In this document: piece by piece, positions 24,756 to 33,540 of the stretch
Position numbering within the stretch: the stretch's first letter is position 1
How the letters are laid out: the number at the start of each line of letters is the position of its first letter
Assembly (NCBI GenBank): GCA_028293745.1
Contig: JAQGOF010000043.1
Coordinates: 58,051-122,050 of the forward strand
Origin: Gammaproteobacteria bacterium
Lineage (GTDB): Bacteria > Pseudomonadota > Gammaproteobacteria > Steroidobacterales > Steroidobacteraceae
DNA length: 64,000 bases
Reading direction: 5' to 3'
Translations under genes and position numbers: made by a program
The notes under the pieces: model-generated
Database searches by the model: none
What the model saw: the letters and a program-made list of their open reading frames with translations, nothing else
Told to the model about the DNA's origin: nothing

Positions 24756-25879
24756 TTCGCCGCTGCAAGTTCGTTGACGGTTTGCGTCTTGATGGGTTCA
24801 GCGTTGGCGGGGCGAGCGTTGACCGCTCGCGACTCGCCCGGGCCGAACAGGTGCCGTTCATGCCCGGTATCCACGTTCACAGTGGCGCTCAGGCCTCCAT
24901 GCAAGGGAAACTCCGGGTCGAGCTGCCGCAACTCGATGCGCACCGGCAGACGCTGAACGACCTTGACCCAGTTGCCCGTCGCGTTCTCCGCGGGCAGCAG
25001 TGAGAATTGCGACCCCGTGCCCGGGCTGACACTGACGACCGTGCCCTCGAATTTCTTGCCCGGGTAACTGTCCACGTGCACGTCGACCGGCTGGCCAACA
25101 CGCATGTGCGTAAGCTGGTCTTCCTTGAAGTTGGCCTCGATCCAGGTGTCGCCCGCGACCACCAGGGCGAACACCGGCGCCGACGCGCTGATGTAGGTTC
25201 CGGCCTGAAGCTGCTCGACTCGTGTGACGATTCCGTCGCTGGGCGCCTTGATGACGGTATAGGAGAGATTCAACTTCGCACGGTCGAGCAGTGCCTGTGC
25301 GTGTTGAACCATTGGGTGACGGTCCGGGGCAATGTTCGGATCACCACCCAGATTCGCGACGACCGCACTGACCTGTTGTTCTGCGGCTGCCAGTTGGGTT
25401 CGCGCGGTGTCGAGCGCATGAACGGCGCGATCAACCTGCAGTTGTGAGGATATTCCCGCCGCCAGCAGGCGCTGCTGCCGATCCGTCTCGTGCTTTTGAA
25501 ACGTCAGCGTCTCGCGCGCGGACTGCAGCTCCGCCTGGCGCTGCCGGTAGCTTGCCTTGAGCGACTCGACCTGCAGACGCTCACTGGACAGTTCCGCGGC
25601 GGCCTCCTCGACTGCGATACGAAATGGCTCGTCATCGAGGCGGAACAGTACGGCACCCTTGTGAACTGCCTGGTTGTCGCGTACGCGCACTTCCTGGACG
25701 CGTCCGGCAACATTGGAGCTGACAGCTACACTCGCGGTCTGGACATAGGCGTCGTCGGTACCTTCATACCGCCCGCCCGTGAAATAGAAATACGAGGCGA
25801 CGATTGCGGCGAGCACGGGGCCGCCGATCATCAGGGGTAAACGCAAGCGTTGGGGCCAGCCGGCCTCACTCATGATCAT
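24752..25879 (-). CDS. emrA: EmrA-type membrane fusion (HlyD family) protein
   Basis: 375 residues, beginning 3 nt after the MarR stop. One N-terminal membrane helix (LPLMIGGPVLAAIVASYFYF) is followed by the first lipoyl half DDAYVQTASVAVSSNVAGRVQEVRV, a coiled-coil hairpin (about 95-200) rich in Gln and Ala, and the second lipoyl half with IKAPSDGIVTRVEQLQAG. The beta-barrel domain carries DTWIEANFKEDQLTHMRVGQPVDVHVD. All are standard for EmrA/HlyD periplasmic adaptors. It links the EmrB pump to the NodT channel. An ATG at 25873 is an alternative start. Confidence 0.92.
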   Translation of the reverse strand: MIMSEAGWPQRLRLPLMIGGPVLAAIVASYFYFTGGRYEGTDDAYVQTASVAVSSNVAGRVQEVRVRDNQAVHKGAVLFRLDDEPFRIAVEEAAAELSSERLQVESLKASYRQRQAELQSARETLTFQKHETDRQQRLLAAGISSQLQVDRAVHALDTARTQLAAAEQQVSAVVANLGGDPNIAPDRHPMVQHAQALLDRAKLNLSYTVIKAPSDGIVTRVEQLQAGTYISASAPVFALVVAGDTWIEANFKEDQLTHMRVGQPVDVHVDSYPGKKFEGTVVSVSPGTGSQFSLLPAENATGNWVKVVQRLPVRIELRQLDPEFPLHGGLSATVNVDTGHERHLFGPGESRAVNARPANAEPIKTQTVNELAAAK

Positions 25880-25882
25880 TAC

Positions 25883-26344
25883 TCAACATGGGGGCTCGTC
25901 ACCCGGGGGTTTGCTCTCGAGCGCGGACAGGTTGTCGCGGATGCGCTCCAGCACGGTCATGAAGACATCGCGCTCGTTTTTGCCGATGCCGGCGAAGACC
26001 TCCGCGCGCGTGGCCTCGCTCAGGCGCCAGATCTGGTCCAGAAACGGCTTCGCCTTGGGCGTGAGATATAGACAGCGGGCGCGGCGATCCGTGGGATCAG
26101 GCCGGCGCTCGAGCAGTCCATCAGCCTCCATCCGGTCCAGGATGCGCACCATGGTCATGGCATCGACTTCGGCCAGCTCGGCCAGCCGGGCCTGGCTCAC
26201 GCCTTCGTTTTTCTCGAGCCGAACCAGTACCTTACATTGCGGCAACGTGAGCGAGATTTCGCGCGCGCGCACCTCGAACCGCTGCACGTAGCGGTGGCTG
26301 AGATCCTTCAGCAGAAACCCGAAATTGCGCAGGCGGTCGTCCAT
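25883..26344 (-). CDS. MarR-family repressor of the efflux operon
   Basis: 153 residues from ATG 26344; a longer frame to 26398 would cross the operator sequences and has no ribosome site. The winged helix lies at about 35-105, with LPQCKVLVRLEKNEGVSQARLAELAEVDAMTMVRILDRMEADGLLERR and wing DPTDRRARCLYLTPKAK, all classical MarR. It is the first gene of the MarR-EmrA-EmrB-NodT operon, an arrangement as in E. coli mprA-emrAB. It most likely represses its own operon by binding the AT-rich dyads upstream and is released by an exported toxic compound. Confidence 0.92.
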   Translation of the reverse strand: MDDRLRNFGFLLKDLSHRYVQRFEVRAREISLTLPQCKVLVRLEKNEGVSQARLAELAEVDAMTMVRILDRMEADGLLERRPDPTDRRARCLYLTPKAKPFLDQIWRLSEATRAEVFAGIGKNERDVFMTVLERIRDNLSALESKPPGDEPPC

Positions 26345-26356
26345 TGCCGTGGGGCT

Positions 26357-26397
26357 GGATAATATCCATCGATATCGTAACAGGTGATATAATATCA
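26357..26397. promoter_or_regulatory. AT-rich ladder of three dyads: probable MarR operator/promoter
   Basis: Within 41 bp upstream of the MarR start lie GGATAATATCC (26357-26367), CGATATCG (26370-26377) and TGATATAATATCA (26385-26397), each a perfect inverted repeat. They share the GATAT/ATATC half-site. The patch is sharply AT-richer than the surroundings and includes TATTAT/TATAAT hexamers that could serve as -10 elements. Overlap of dyads and promoter fits autorepression of the efflux operon. Confidence 0.6.
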
Positions 26398-26437
26398 ACC
26401 GCTACGTCCACGTCAATGGGTCCGCGTGTGACGGACC

Positions 26438-27154
26438 TCAGGAATTCACGCTTCTGAGTGCGTCGCCATCGAGGCGTGCGATGACATTCAATATGTCCAG
26501 CTGCGCGCAATACTCGACTTCGTCCGCCAGGCCCTTGGCCTGCATCATCAGGCCGACCCGCGAACCCATCAGCACCGTCCGTGCGTCATAACCCCGACGC
26601 ACCAGCTTCGCTCCGCGCGCAGCATCGTTGAGCTCGTACCCGCCGTGCTTCTCCAAGTGATCGACAAAGTGGCCCGCACCGTAGAAATCCTCGAGATTGA
26701 AATTCCCCACCGATCCTGAACATACGATCAATACGGATGAGCCAGGATGTGCCTGCCTGATGTGCGCGACCAGCGCCGCCCCGTTCAACAGCGCGCCCGC
26801 GTATGCGAATGACGCACCCGCCGCCGCGCGCAACGCAATCGTGCCGTTGGTCGTGCAATAGACCAACTTCCTGCCGTGCAACGGCTCCCGCCCCAACAGT
26901 AACGGCATGGCTGGAGCGAATCCCGGCAGATGCTCGGCGAGATATTCGCCCGAGCGGATGCACTCCCCGACTTCCTCCGCCACCCGGTTGGCGTCATCGG
27001 TGTTCAGAGCCGGCCAGATCGCTTCGACGCCCGCGGCCAGGGCGTGCACCATGGTCGACGTCGCAAACAGGATATCCAACACGATCACGACGCGGCCCTC
27101 CAGGTACGCGGGACTGAGATCTTCTTTCTTCAACAACACGTGCAGGCTGGGCAT
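26438..27154 (-). CDS. comB: ComB-like 2-phosphosulfolactate phosphatase
   Basis: 238 residues, the usual length for ComB. Family motifs in order: VVIVLDILFATSTMVHALAAG (metal-binding Asp), LVYCTTNGTIALRAAAGA, and a block with CSGSVGNFNLEDFYGAGHFVDHL. In archaea and some bacteria ComB removes phosphate from 2-phospho-3-sulfolactate to give sulfolactate, a Mg-dependent reaction. Bacterial homologues are often of unproven function, but here SuyA/SuyB sulfolactate lyase genes lie 4 kb away in the same locus, so a sulfolactate role is strengthened. It is divergently transcribed from the SDR/glpK pair, sharing a 62-nt intergenic region. Confidence 0.85.
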   Translation of the reverse strand: MPSLHVLLKKEDLSPAYLEGRVVIVLDILFATSTMVHALAAGVEAIWPALNTDDANRVAEEVGECIRSGEYLAEHLPGFAPAMPLLLGREPLHGRKLVYCTTNGTIALRAAAGASFAYAGALLNGAALVAHIRQAHPGSSVLIVCSGSVGNFNLEDFYGAGHFVDHLEKHGGYELNDAARGAKLVRRGYDARTVLMGSRVGLMMQAKGLADEVEYCAQLDILNVIARLDGDALRSVNS

Positions 27155-27170
27155 GAAGGGTGGATTCCAT

Positions 27171-27200
27171 TTGAAAAGGCATTAGACTGGTCACTATTAC
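27171..27200 (+). promoter_or_regulatory. Possible promoter for SDR-glpK pair
   Basis: TTGAAA at 27171-27176 and TATTAC at 27195-27200 are 18 nt apart on the plus strand, with GGAG at 27206-27209 and the SDR start at 27217. The expected transcription start falls nearly on the ribosome site, so the leader would be very short. A weak call. Confidence 0.3.
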
Positions 27201-27216
27201 ACAATGGAGCGAGCCA

Positions 27217-27915
27217 ATGCGCGACCAGGCTATCGTCATTACGGGCGCTTTCGGATCTCTCGGAGCGGCGACGGCGCGCGCAGCCGTCAAGCTCGGGGCC
27301 CGTGTCGCGCTCATCGATCGCGCGGCTGCGGCCCCCGCAGAATTGACTGCGCAGATGGGCGCGGGTGCCGTCTTTCTACCCGGTGTTGAATTGGCCGATG
27401 AAGCCGCAGCCAGGAGCGCCATCGACACTGCGCAGGCCCGGCTGCAGGGACTGGATGTATTGATCAATACCGCGGGCGCGTTCCGCTGGCAGACGGTCGC
27501 GGATGGAGACGCTGCCGTCTGGGATTCGCTGTTCACGATCAATCTCAAGACCGCCGTCAATACGTGTCGGGCTGCGATACCCCACCTGCGTGCAAGTCGT
27601 GCGGGCAGGATCGTCAATATCGGGGCCTACGCGGCGTTGAAGGCCGGCGCGGGCATGGGTGCCTATGCGGCTTCGAAGGCGGGTGTGCACCGGCTCACCG
27701 AAAGCCTCAGCGCTGAGCTGAAGGACCAACGGATCACGGTCAATGCCGTCCTGCCCTCGATTATCGATACGCCGCCCAATAGAAAGGACATGCCCAAAGC
27801 CGACTTCTCTACGTGGGTGAGCACCGAATCCCTGGCGAACATCATCCTGTTTCTCGCATCCGAGCAGGCGCAGGACATTACGGGGACGCTGCTGCCGGTC
27901 ACGGGACGCACATAA
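27217..27915 (+). CDS. SDR-family oxidoreductase lacking the usual catalytic Ser
   Basis: 232 residues, GGAG 7 nt before ATG. The NAD(P) loop is VITGAFGSLGAATARAAV and an acidic residue after strand 2 (ALIDRAA) favours NAD over NADP. NTAGAF, the YAASK pair (Tyr150, Lys154) and NAVLPSIIDTP are all as expected. The catalytic Ser normally found 12-13 residues before Tyr is replaced (Ala137/Tyr138 in VNIGAYAALKAG), so dehydrogenase activity may be altered or lost. It is 14 nt upstream of glycerol kinase and divergent from comB. Oxidation of sulfolactate or a related hydroxy acid is possible; substrate unproven. Confidence 0.85.
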   Translation: MRDQAIVITGAFGSLGAATARAAVKLGARVALIDRAAAAPAELTAQMGAGAVFLPGVELADEAAARSAIDTAQARLQGLDVLINTAGAFRWQTVADGDAAVWDSLFTINLKTAVNTCRAAIPHLRASRAGRIVNIGAYAALKAGAGMGAYAASKAGVHRLTESLSAELKDQRITVNAVLPSIIDTPPNRKDMPKADFSTWVSTESLANIILFLASEQAQDITGTLLPVTGRT

Positions 27916-27929
27916 GCGGTGGCCGCCAG

Positions 27930-29420
27930 ATGGGCGACAGCGACTCCATTCTGCTGGCCATCGATCAGGGGACCAGTTCCAGCCGGTCCATAGCCTTCTC
28001 GGCGCGTGGCGCCGTGATCGCCCTCAGTCAACATCCGTTCGAACAGATCTATCCCGCATCAGGCTGGGTGGAGCATGACCCGGAAGTCATCTGGGCGACG
28101 ACACTCTCGACCGCCCGGGAAGTATTGAGGCAGCTGCGCGCCCAACAGCGGCGGGTTGCAGCGATCGGGGTCACCAACCAGCGCGAAACCACTCTCCTGT
28201 GGGATCGCCGCACGGGGATTCCTGTCTACAACGCCATTGTCTGGCAGGACCGCCGCACCGCGGATGAGTGTCGAAAGCTCCAGGAAGCGGGCCACGAGGA
28301 TGAGGTGATTGAAAAGACGGGCCTGCGTCTGGACCCGTATTTCTCCGCGACCAAGCTCACCTGGATCTTCGACCGCGTGCCGGGTGCGCGCGCGTCGGCC
28401 GAGGCCGGGAATCTCGCCTTCGGCACCGTCGACAGCTTCCTGATCTGGCGGCTCACCGGTGGGCGAATTCATGCGACGGATGTCAGTAATGCCAGCCGCA
28501 CTGCCCTGTTCGACATTCGCTCGGGCCGCTGGGATGAGGCCCTGTGCGGGCTCTTCCGCGTGCCGATGAAATGCCTGCCCGAGGTTCGCGACAGCGCGGG
28601 TGACTTCGGTGTCACTGACGAGGACGTATTCGGCGCGGCCCTGCCGATTCGCGGCGTGGCCGGCGACCAACAGGCCGCCCTGGTCGGGCAGGCGTGTTTT
28701 TCGGAAGGCGATGTCAAAAGCACTTACGGAACCGGCGCCTTCCTCGTGCTCAACACTGGCCAGCGCCTGTTGCGTTCGCATAACCGGCTGTTGAGCACTG
28801 TGGCGTACCGGCTCAATGGCGTAACCACGTATGCACTCGAGGGATCCATCCTGTCGGCGGGAGCCACGATTCAATGGCTGCGCGATGGCCTGGGAATCAT
28901 CTCACGCGCCCCGGAAATCGAGCTGTTGGCCCAGTCGGTCACCGATTCCGGCGGCGTCTATCTGTTGCCTGCCTTCACCGGCCTCGGCGCGCCCTACTGG
29001 GACCCGGATGCGCGCGGCGCCATTGTCGGTCTTACCCGGGCATCCAGCCGCGCGGAAATAGCGCGCGCAGGACTGGACAGCGTCGTCTATCAAACCCGCG
29101 ACCTGTTGGATGCGATGGCGGCGGACGGAATCGGGCCAGCGCAGTTGAAGGTCGATGGCGGCATGGCACAGAACGGATTTTTTCTGCAACGCCTCGCCGA
29201 CGTGCTGGGAGTTCCCATCCTGCGGCCGAAGATGGCCGAATCAACCGCCTTCGGGGCGGCCTGCCTGGCGGGCCTGGGTCACGGTGTCTACGGGTCGTTG
29301 GAGGACATCGCGCGCTTGTGGGAGGGGGATGTCAGGTGTGAGCCGAAGTTGGATCCGGCGGCGCGCTCAAAGGAGATGGAGAGTTGGCGCGAGGCGCTGC
29401 AGCGCGTCAGATCGCGTTGA
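27930..29420 (+). CDS. glpK: Glycerol kinase
   Basis: 496 residues, the family's normal size, from ATG 27930. FGGY-kinase marks: ATP loop LLAIDQGTSSSRSIAFS, VTNQRETTLLWDR, SGWVEHDPEVIW, KSTYGTGAFLVLNTG, YLLPAFTGLGAPYWDPDARG and VDGGMAQNGFFLQ. It phosphorylates glycerol with ATP to sn-glycerol-3-phosphate in the cytoplasm. The next gene, glpD, is convergent and its 3' end overlaps this one by 14 nt. The pair would send glycerol to dihydroxyacetone phosphate. No GlpF channel or GlpR regulator is nearby. A sulfonated glycerol analogue as substrate is conceivable given the neighbourhood, but nothing in the motifs shows it. Confidence 0.93.
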   Translation: MGDSDSILLAIDQGTSSSRSIAFSARGAVIALSQHPFEQIYPASGWVEHDPEVIWATTLSTAREVLRQLRAQQRRVAAIGVTNQRETTLLWDRRTGIPVYNAIVWQDRRTADECRKLQEAGHEDEVIEKTGLRLDPYFSATKLTWIFDRVPGARASAEAGNLAFGTVDSFLIWRLTGGRIHATDVSNASRTALFDIRSGRWDEALCGLFRVPMKCLPEVRDSAGDFGVTDEDVFGAALPIRGVAGDQQAALVGQACFSEGDVKSTYGTGAFLVLNTGQRLLRSHNRLLSTVAYRLNGVTTYALEGSILSAGATIQWLRDGLGIISRAPEIELLAQSVTDSGGVYLLPAFTGLGAPYWDPDARGAIVGLTRASSRAEIARAGLDSVVYQTRDLLDAMAADGIGPAQLKVDGGMAQNGFFLQRLADVLGVPILRPKMAESTAFGAACLAGLGHGVYGSLEDIARLWEGDVRCEPKLDPAARSKEMESWREALQRVRSR

Positions 29421-30963
29421 ACCAAGCGGCAACCCGCTGCCTTTGGCTGCCGTCAAAACGCAGCCCCAGCTTGGACCGGCGCCATAGCGCATCCTCCCCG
29501 CTCCGCGCCCACTCATGGTCACGCATGTATTGCAACTCTGCCTCGTAGAGCTGCGGAGCCATTTCCTCGCCGAGATCCCTGAGCCGCTGCGCATTTCCCA
29601 TGATGCGCTCAACGCGCGTGCCGTATGCGCGACATAGCCTTCGAACCAACTCCGGCGGCGCGAACGCGTAGCGTGCGGCCTGTTGCTCGCTGAACATCTC
29701 GAAGTCACCCTTGTCGATGTCGCCCCCCGGCAGTATCGAACCACGTGTCCATTCCCGGGCATCGAAGCGCAAGGGCGCACGAAGTTCGGCCATCGCGTGC
29801 TCGGCAAGCCTGCGGTAGGTGGTCAGCTTGCCACCAAACACAGACAGCAGCGGCGTGCGGCCGCCAGACGTGTCGAGATCAAACACATATTCCCTTGTGA
29901 CAGTGGACGCACTGACATCGCCGTCATCATAGAGTGGCCGGACACCCGAATAGCTCCAAACCGCATCGCGCGCACTCACAGGTGTTTTCAGGTACTCGGA
30001 CGCGAGACCGCACAGATACTCTATTTCATCTGCGCTGGCGCTGACTTTGGCAGGATCTCCCGTGAACGGAATGTCAGTCGTGCCGATGAGCGTGAAATCA
30101 TCGTGGTAGGGAATGATGAACACGATTCGACGGTCAGCAGTCTGCAGTGTGAACGCCTGCGGACCATCGTAAAGGCGTGGGACCACGACGTGGCTGCCCT
30201 TCACCAGCCGGAGCGAACTGCGGCGAGTGCTGCCAGTCGCGCGCAGAACCTCTTCTACCCACGGCCCGGCGGCGTTGACCAGCCCGGTTGTACGGACAGT
30301 TCGCTGCTGGCCTGCGACCGAAATCATGTCGACAAACCAGAGTTCGCCTTCGCGGCGTGCCGCAGTAACGTGCCAGCCTGGCTCGATACAAGCACCCCGA
30401 TCGGCTGCATCGATCGCGTTGATTACGACCAGCCGTGCATCGTCCGCCCAGCAGTCCGAGTATTCAAACCCTTGAACGTAGCGCTCATGGAGCGGGAGCA
30501 GTGCGCGATCCCGCTCCCTGCGTACGGTCCGGGTCGGCGGCAGGACCTTACGGCCGCCGATGTGATCATAGAGAAACAGGCCCGCACGAAGCATCCACGG
30601 CGGCCGCAATCCGCTGTGAATGGGCAGTACAAAGCGCAGTGGCCAGATGATGTGTGGAGCCGCCGCCAGGAGGACTTCCCGCTCCGCGAGACTCTCGCGG
30701 ACGAGACGGAATTCGTACTGCTCGAGGTATCGCAGTCCCCCGTGCACGAGCTTGGATGAGGCGGAAGATGTCCCGGATGCGAGGTCGCCCTGCTCGACCA
30801 GTAGCACCGAAAGGCCGCGGCCCGCAGCATCGCGGGCAATCCCAACACCATTGATTCCGCCGCCAATGACCAGCAAATCGTACGGCGGCTCAGCGGATGT
30901 GACCAAAAGTGATTCTCTTACCTGCGCAAGTTCGGCAATACCTCGGCGTCCGAGCCAATCCAA
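29407..30963 (-). CDS. glpD: Aerobic glycerol-3-phosphate dehydrogenase (FAD)
   Basis: Up to 518 residues from a TTG at 30963; a TTG at 30906 behind AAGAG gives 499 residues and puts the FAD loop near the N-terminus as in E. coli GlpD, so it is the likelier start. The FAD site is [20 protein letters not shown], followed by [47 protein letters not shown] and [14 protein letters not shown]. It oxidises glycerol-3-phosphate at the membrane, passing electrons to quinone. The C-terminal DAO_C domain (about 400-510) is complete. Divergent from suyA. Confidence 0.93.
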   Translation of the reverse strand: MDWLGRRGIAELAQVRESLLVTSAEPPYDLLVIGGGINGVGIARDAAGRGLSVLLVEQGDLASGTSSASSKLVHGGLRYLEQYEFRLVRESLAEREVLLAAAPHIIWPLRFVLPIHSGLRPPWMLRAGLFLYDHIGGRKVLPPTRTVRRERDRALLPLHERYVQGFEYSDCWADDARLVVINAIDAADRGACIEPGWHVTAARREGELWFVDMISVAGQQRTVRTTGLVNAAGPWVEEVLRATGSTRRSSLRLVKGSHVVVPRLYDGPQAFTLQTADRRIVFIIPYHDDFTLIGTTDIPFTGDPAKVSASADEIEYLCGLASEYLKTPVSARDAVWSYSGVRPLYDDGDVSASTVTREYVFDLDTSGGRTPLLSVFGGKLTTYRRLAEHAMAELRAPLRFDAREWTRGSILPGGDIDKGDFEMFSEQQAARYAFAPPELVRRLCRAYGTRVERIMGNAQRLRDLGEEMAPQLYEAELQYMRDHEWARSGEDALWRRSKLGLRFDGSQRQRVAAWFNAI

Positions 30964-31008
30964 TCTATAATCTTATCTCTAAATGGCCCGGGTCACCCTT
31001 GAATCATC
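30964..31008. promoter_or_regulatory. Divergent glpD/suyA promoter region
   Basis: This 45-bp spacer is AT-rich for the genome and holds a perfect TATAAT at 30966-30971 on the plus strand and TAAGAT (30970-30975) on the minus strand. The -35 elements are not convincing. The minus-strand element would give a transcript start near 30963, supporting the inner TTG start of glpD. Confidence 0.35.
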
Positions 31009-31299
31009 ATGGACAAGATACCTCACTTGCTCGTACACAACCGCCGCGACAACGTCGGCGTCGTGGTCGTAGAGAATCTCACTGCCGGCACCGACCTGTT
31101 CTGCGTCGTAACCGAGGACAACAGCGAGTTTCGCGGGGTCCTCAACCAGGACGTGCCGCTTGGGCACAAAGTAGCCCTGCAAGATCTGTCGGTCGGCGAT
31201 ACCGTGATCAAGTACGGCGAAGACATCGGCCGCATGGTTGCGCCGGTGCGCAAGGGCGACCATGTCCACACTCACAATCTGAAAACGAAGCGCTGGTGA
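31009..31299 (+). CDS. suyA: (2R)-sulfolactate sulfo-lyase subunit alpha (SAF domain)
   Basis: 96 residues forming one SAF/UxaA N-terminal domain: [18 protein letters not shown], then [22 protein letters not shown] and [12 protein letters not shown]. The domain is separate from the catalytic part, as in SuyA/SuyB and in split altronate dehydratases. SuyAB cleaves (2R)-3-sulfolactate to pyruvate and sulfite with an iron cofactor. Five nucleotides separate it from the beta-subunit gene. I prefer sulfolactate lyase to altronate or galactarate dehydratase because of comB in the same locus and a sulfite/sulfate-type exporter directly downstream. Confidence 0.8.
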   Translation: MDKIPHLLVHNRRDNVGVVVVENLTAGTDLFCVVTEDNSEFRGVLNQDVPLGHKVALQDLSVGDTVIKYGEDIGRMVAPVRKGDHVHTHNLKTKRW

Positions 31300-31304
31300 G
31301 CAGC

Positions 31305-32480
31305 ATGTCAAACCCAAAACGCACGATCTGGGCCTATCGGCGCGAAAACGGCCGTGTCGGCATACGCAATCACGTCGTGATCCTGCCGCTCGATGATATC
31401 TCCAACGCGGCCTGCGAAGCGGTTGCTGCGCATATTCGCGGAACGATTGCCCTGCCGCATGCATACGGGCGATTGCAGTTTGGCGACGACCTCGAGCTTC
31501 ACTTCCGCACGATGATCGGTACGGGATCCAATCCGAACGTTGCGGCGTGCGTCGTCATCGGCATTGAGCCCGGCTGGACCCAGAAGGTCGTGGAGGGCAT
31601 TGCCCGGACCGGCAAGCCGGTGGCGGGTTTCTCGATCGAAGGCAACGGTGACATCGCCACCGTGGCGGCTGCGTCCCGCAAGGCCAAGGAATTCGTGCAC
31701 TTCGCCTCGGAAAAGGTGCGCATCGAGTGCCCCCTGACGGATGTCTGGGTCGCGGCGAAATGCGGCGAGAGTGACACTACGACCGGACTCGCCTCCTGTC
31801 CGACAGTGGGCAACATGTATGACAAGCTGGTGCCGCTGGGCCTGTACGGCTGTTTCGGTGAAACCTCCGAGCTGACGGGTGCCGAGCATTTGGCCGCCGC
31901 CAGGGCTGTCTCGCCGGAGATTTCCGCGAAGTTCATGAAGACCTGCGCGGCTTATCAAAAGGACGTGATCGAAGCACACAAGACTTCGGACCTTTCGGAC
32001 AGTCAGCCCACCAAGGGCAACATCGCCGGCGGCCTGACGACGATCGAGGAGAAGGCGCTGGGCAATCTCGAGAAAATCGGCAAGCAGATAAAGTTCATAG
32101 ACGTGTTGCAGCCGGCGGAAGCACCCGCGCGCGGAGCGGGACTTTATTTCATGGACACGTCGTCCGCGGCTGCGGAGTGTTGCACGCTCCAGGCCGCTGC
32201 CGGTTACGCGCTGCACATCTTCCCAACCGGTCAAGGTAATGTCATCGGCAACCCCATCATGCCGGTCATCAAAGTCAGCGGAAATCCGCGAACCGTACGC
32301 ATGATGAGCGAGCACATCGATGTCGACGTCTGCGGCATCATTCGCCGCGAGATGACGATCGATCAGGCAGGGGACGCGCTGATTGACAGCATGGTGCGGA
32401 CGGCCAACGGCCGACTCACTGCGGCGGAGGCACTGGGTCATGTCGAGTTCGTCATGACCAAACTCTATCGCAGCGCCTGA
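31305..32480 (+). CDS. suyB: (2R)-sulfolactate sulfo-lyase subunit beta (UxaA family)
   Basis: 391 residues from ATG 31305. The N-terminus [26 protein letters not shown] and the blocks [30 protein letters not shown] and [21 protein letters not shown] agree with SuyB as I remember it, more closely than with UxaA. Cysteines in KCGES, ASCPTVG and [13 protein letters not shown] could ligand an Fe-S or iron centre. With SuyA it forms the lyase that splits sulfolactate into pyruvate and sulfite. Product sulfite would need export or oxidation, and a YeiH-type exporter follows 8 nt downstream. Confidence 0.8.
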   Translation: MSNPKRTIWAYRRENGRVGIRNHVVILPLDDISNAACEAVAAHIRGTIALPHAYGRLQFGDDLELHFRTMIGTGSNPNVAACVVIGIEPGWTQKVVEGIARTGKPVAGFSIEGNGDIATVAAASRKAKEFVHFASEKVRIECPLTDVWVAAKCGESDTTTGLASCPTVGNMYDKLVPLGLYGCFGETSELTGAEHLAAARAVSPEISAKFMKTCAAYQKDVIEAHKTSDLSDSQPTKGNIAGGLTTIEEKALGNLEKIGKQIKFIDVLQPAEAPARGAGLYFMDTSSAAAECCTLQAAAGYALHIFPTGQGNVIGNPIMPVIKVSGNPRTVRMMSEHIDVDVCGIIRREMTIDQAGDALIDSMVRTANGRLTAAEALGHVEFVMTKLYRSA

Positions 32481-32488
32481 GCGGCCGC

Positions 32489-33493
32489 ATGAACGAACGA
32501 GCGGCGAGCGTCCCGGCCCGAACAATTATCCCCGGGCTGGTTGCAACCGTGGTCGTGGCACTTGCGGCCACATATCTCTCCGACCACTATCGCGCGCCGC
32601 CGGTCATATTCGCGCTGCTTCTGGGGATGGCACTGAACGCGCTGTCCTCGGAGCCGCGGTACACGCCGGGAATTGACTTGTCGGCCCGCTCCCTGTTGCG
32701 CCTGAGCGTTGCGCTGTTGGGCCTGCGAATTACCTTCAGCCAGGTCGGAGAGCTGGGTTGGTCTACTGCGGCGCTGGTGATTGTGGCCGTGCCTGCGACG
32801 ATTGGCTTTGGCTGGTTGTTTGCGCGGACATTCAAGCTCGACAGCCGGTTTGGCGTGCTGTCGGGTGGCGCAGTTGGCATATGCGGCGCGTCGGCTGCAA
32901 TGGCTATCGCCGTTGCATGGCCACGGAAGGATTCGGAGCGCGACACTGTCCTGGTGATTGCCTGCATCACCACCTTCAGCACGATTGCGATGCTGCTGTA
33001 CCCTGCCCTGCTGTCCCATCTGCACCTGGATCCCTCGCAGGCGGGACGCTTCCTGGGCGGCTCGATTCACGATGTCGCCCAGGTAGTGGCAGCGGGCTAT
33101 GCCACCTCCACGAAATCAGGGGATACGGCCACAATCGTGAAGTTGATGCGGGTGGCGATGTTGCTGCCGGTCGTGCTCGCGATTTCCCTGGCGACCGCGC
33201 GCCGGCTCGACAAGGCAACGCGAGCCCGGAACAAGGTCGTTCTCCTGCCAGGGTTCCTGTTGGGATTCGTGGCGCTCGCCGCGCTGAACGGTTTCAACCT
33301 GGTTCCGCCCCAGGTGAGCGCCGCACTCACCGAAGTGTCCCGCTGGCTGCTCGTAATCTCGGTGGCAGCGTTGGGCATGAAGACCTCGGCGCGTGACATC
33401 ATGTCGGTGGGAGGCACGGCGATCGGGCTCATCGCCGCCGAGACGGTGTTCCTGGCTCTCGTGGTGTTGGCCTGGATTCTCACCGGCCACTGA
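32489..33493 (+). CDS. YeiH/UPF0324-type putative sulfate/sulfite exporter
   Basis: 334 residues with 9-10 membrane helices. Family motifs: PPVIFALLLGMALN, SVALLGLRITFSQV, GGAVGICGASAAMAIA, FLGGSIHDVAQVVAAGY and ISVAALGMKT. This family (PSE, putative sulfate exporter) includes the SuyZ/TauZ-type partners found beside sulfonate desulfonation genes, where it is thought to release sulfite or sulfate from the cell. Its place directly after suyB supports that role. Last gene of the suyAB operon. Confidence 0.85.
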   Translation: MNERAASVPARTIIPGLVATVVVALAATYLSDHYRAPPVIFALLLGMALNALSSEPRYTPGIDLSARSLLRLSVALLGLRITFSQVGELGWSTAALVIVAVPATIGFGWLFARTFKLDSRFGVLSGGAVGICGASAAMAIAVAWPRKDSERDTVLVIACITTFSTIAMLLYPALLSHLHLDPSQAGRFLGGSIHDVAQVVAAGYATSTKSGDTATIVKLMRVAMLLPVVLAISLATARRLDKATRARNKVVLLPGFLLGFVALAALNGFNLVPPQVSAALTEVSRWLLVISVAALGMKTSARDIMSVGGTAIGLIAAETVFLALVVLAWILTGH

Positions 33494-33540
33494 GCAACCT
33501 GCAGCCCTCCCAATGGGGCATGTTGTTACGCGCTCCAGCT

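Noticed and set aside
31009..32480. Altronate or galactarate dehydratase instead of SuyAB
   Set aside because: The folds are the same, but the motifs agree better with SuyB as I recall it, and comB and YeiH support sulfolactate. A phylogeny would decide.
31308..32525. 405-codon minus-strand frame
   Set aside because: Antisense shadow of SuyB with no domain or ribosome site.
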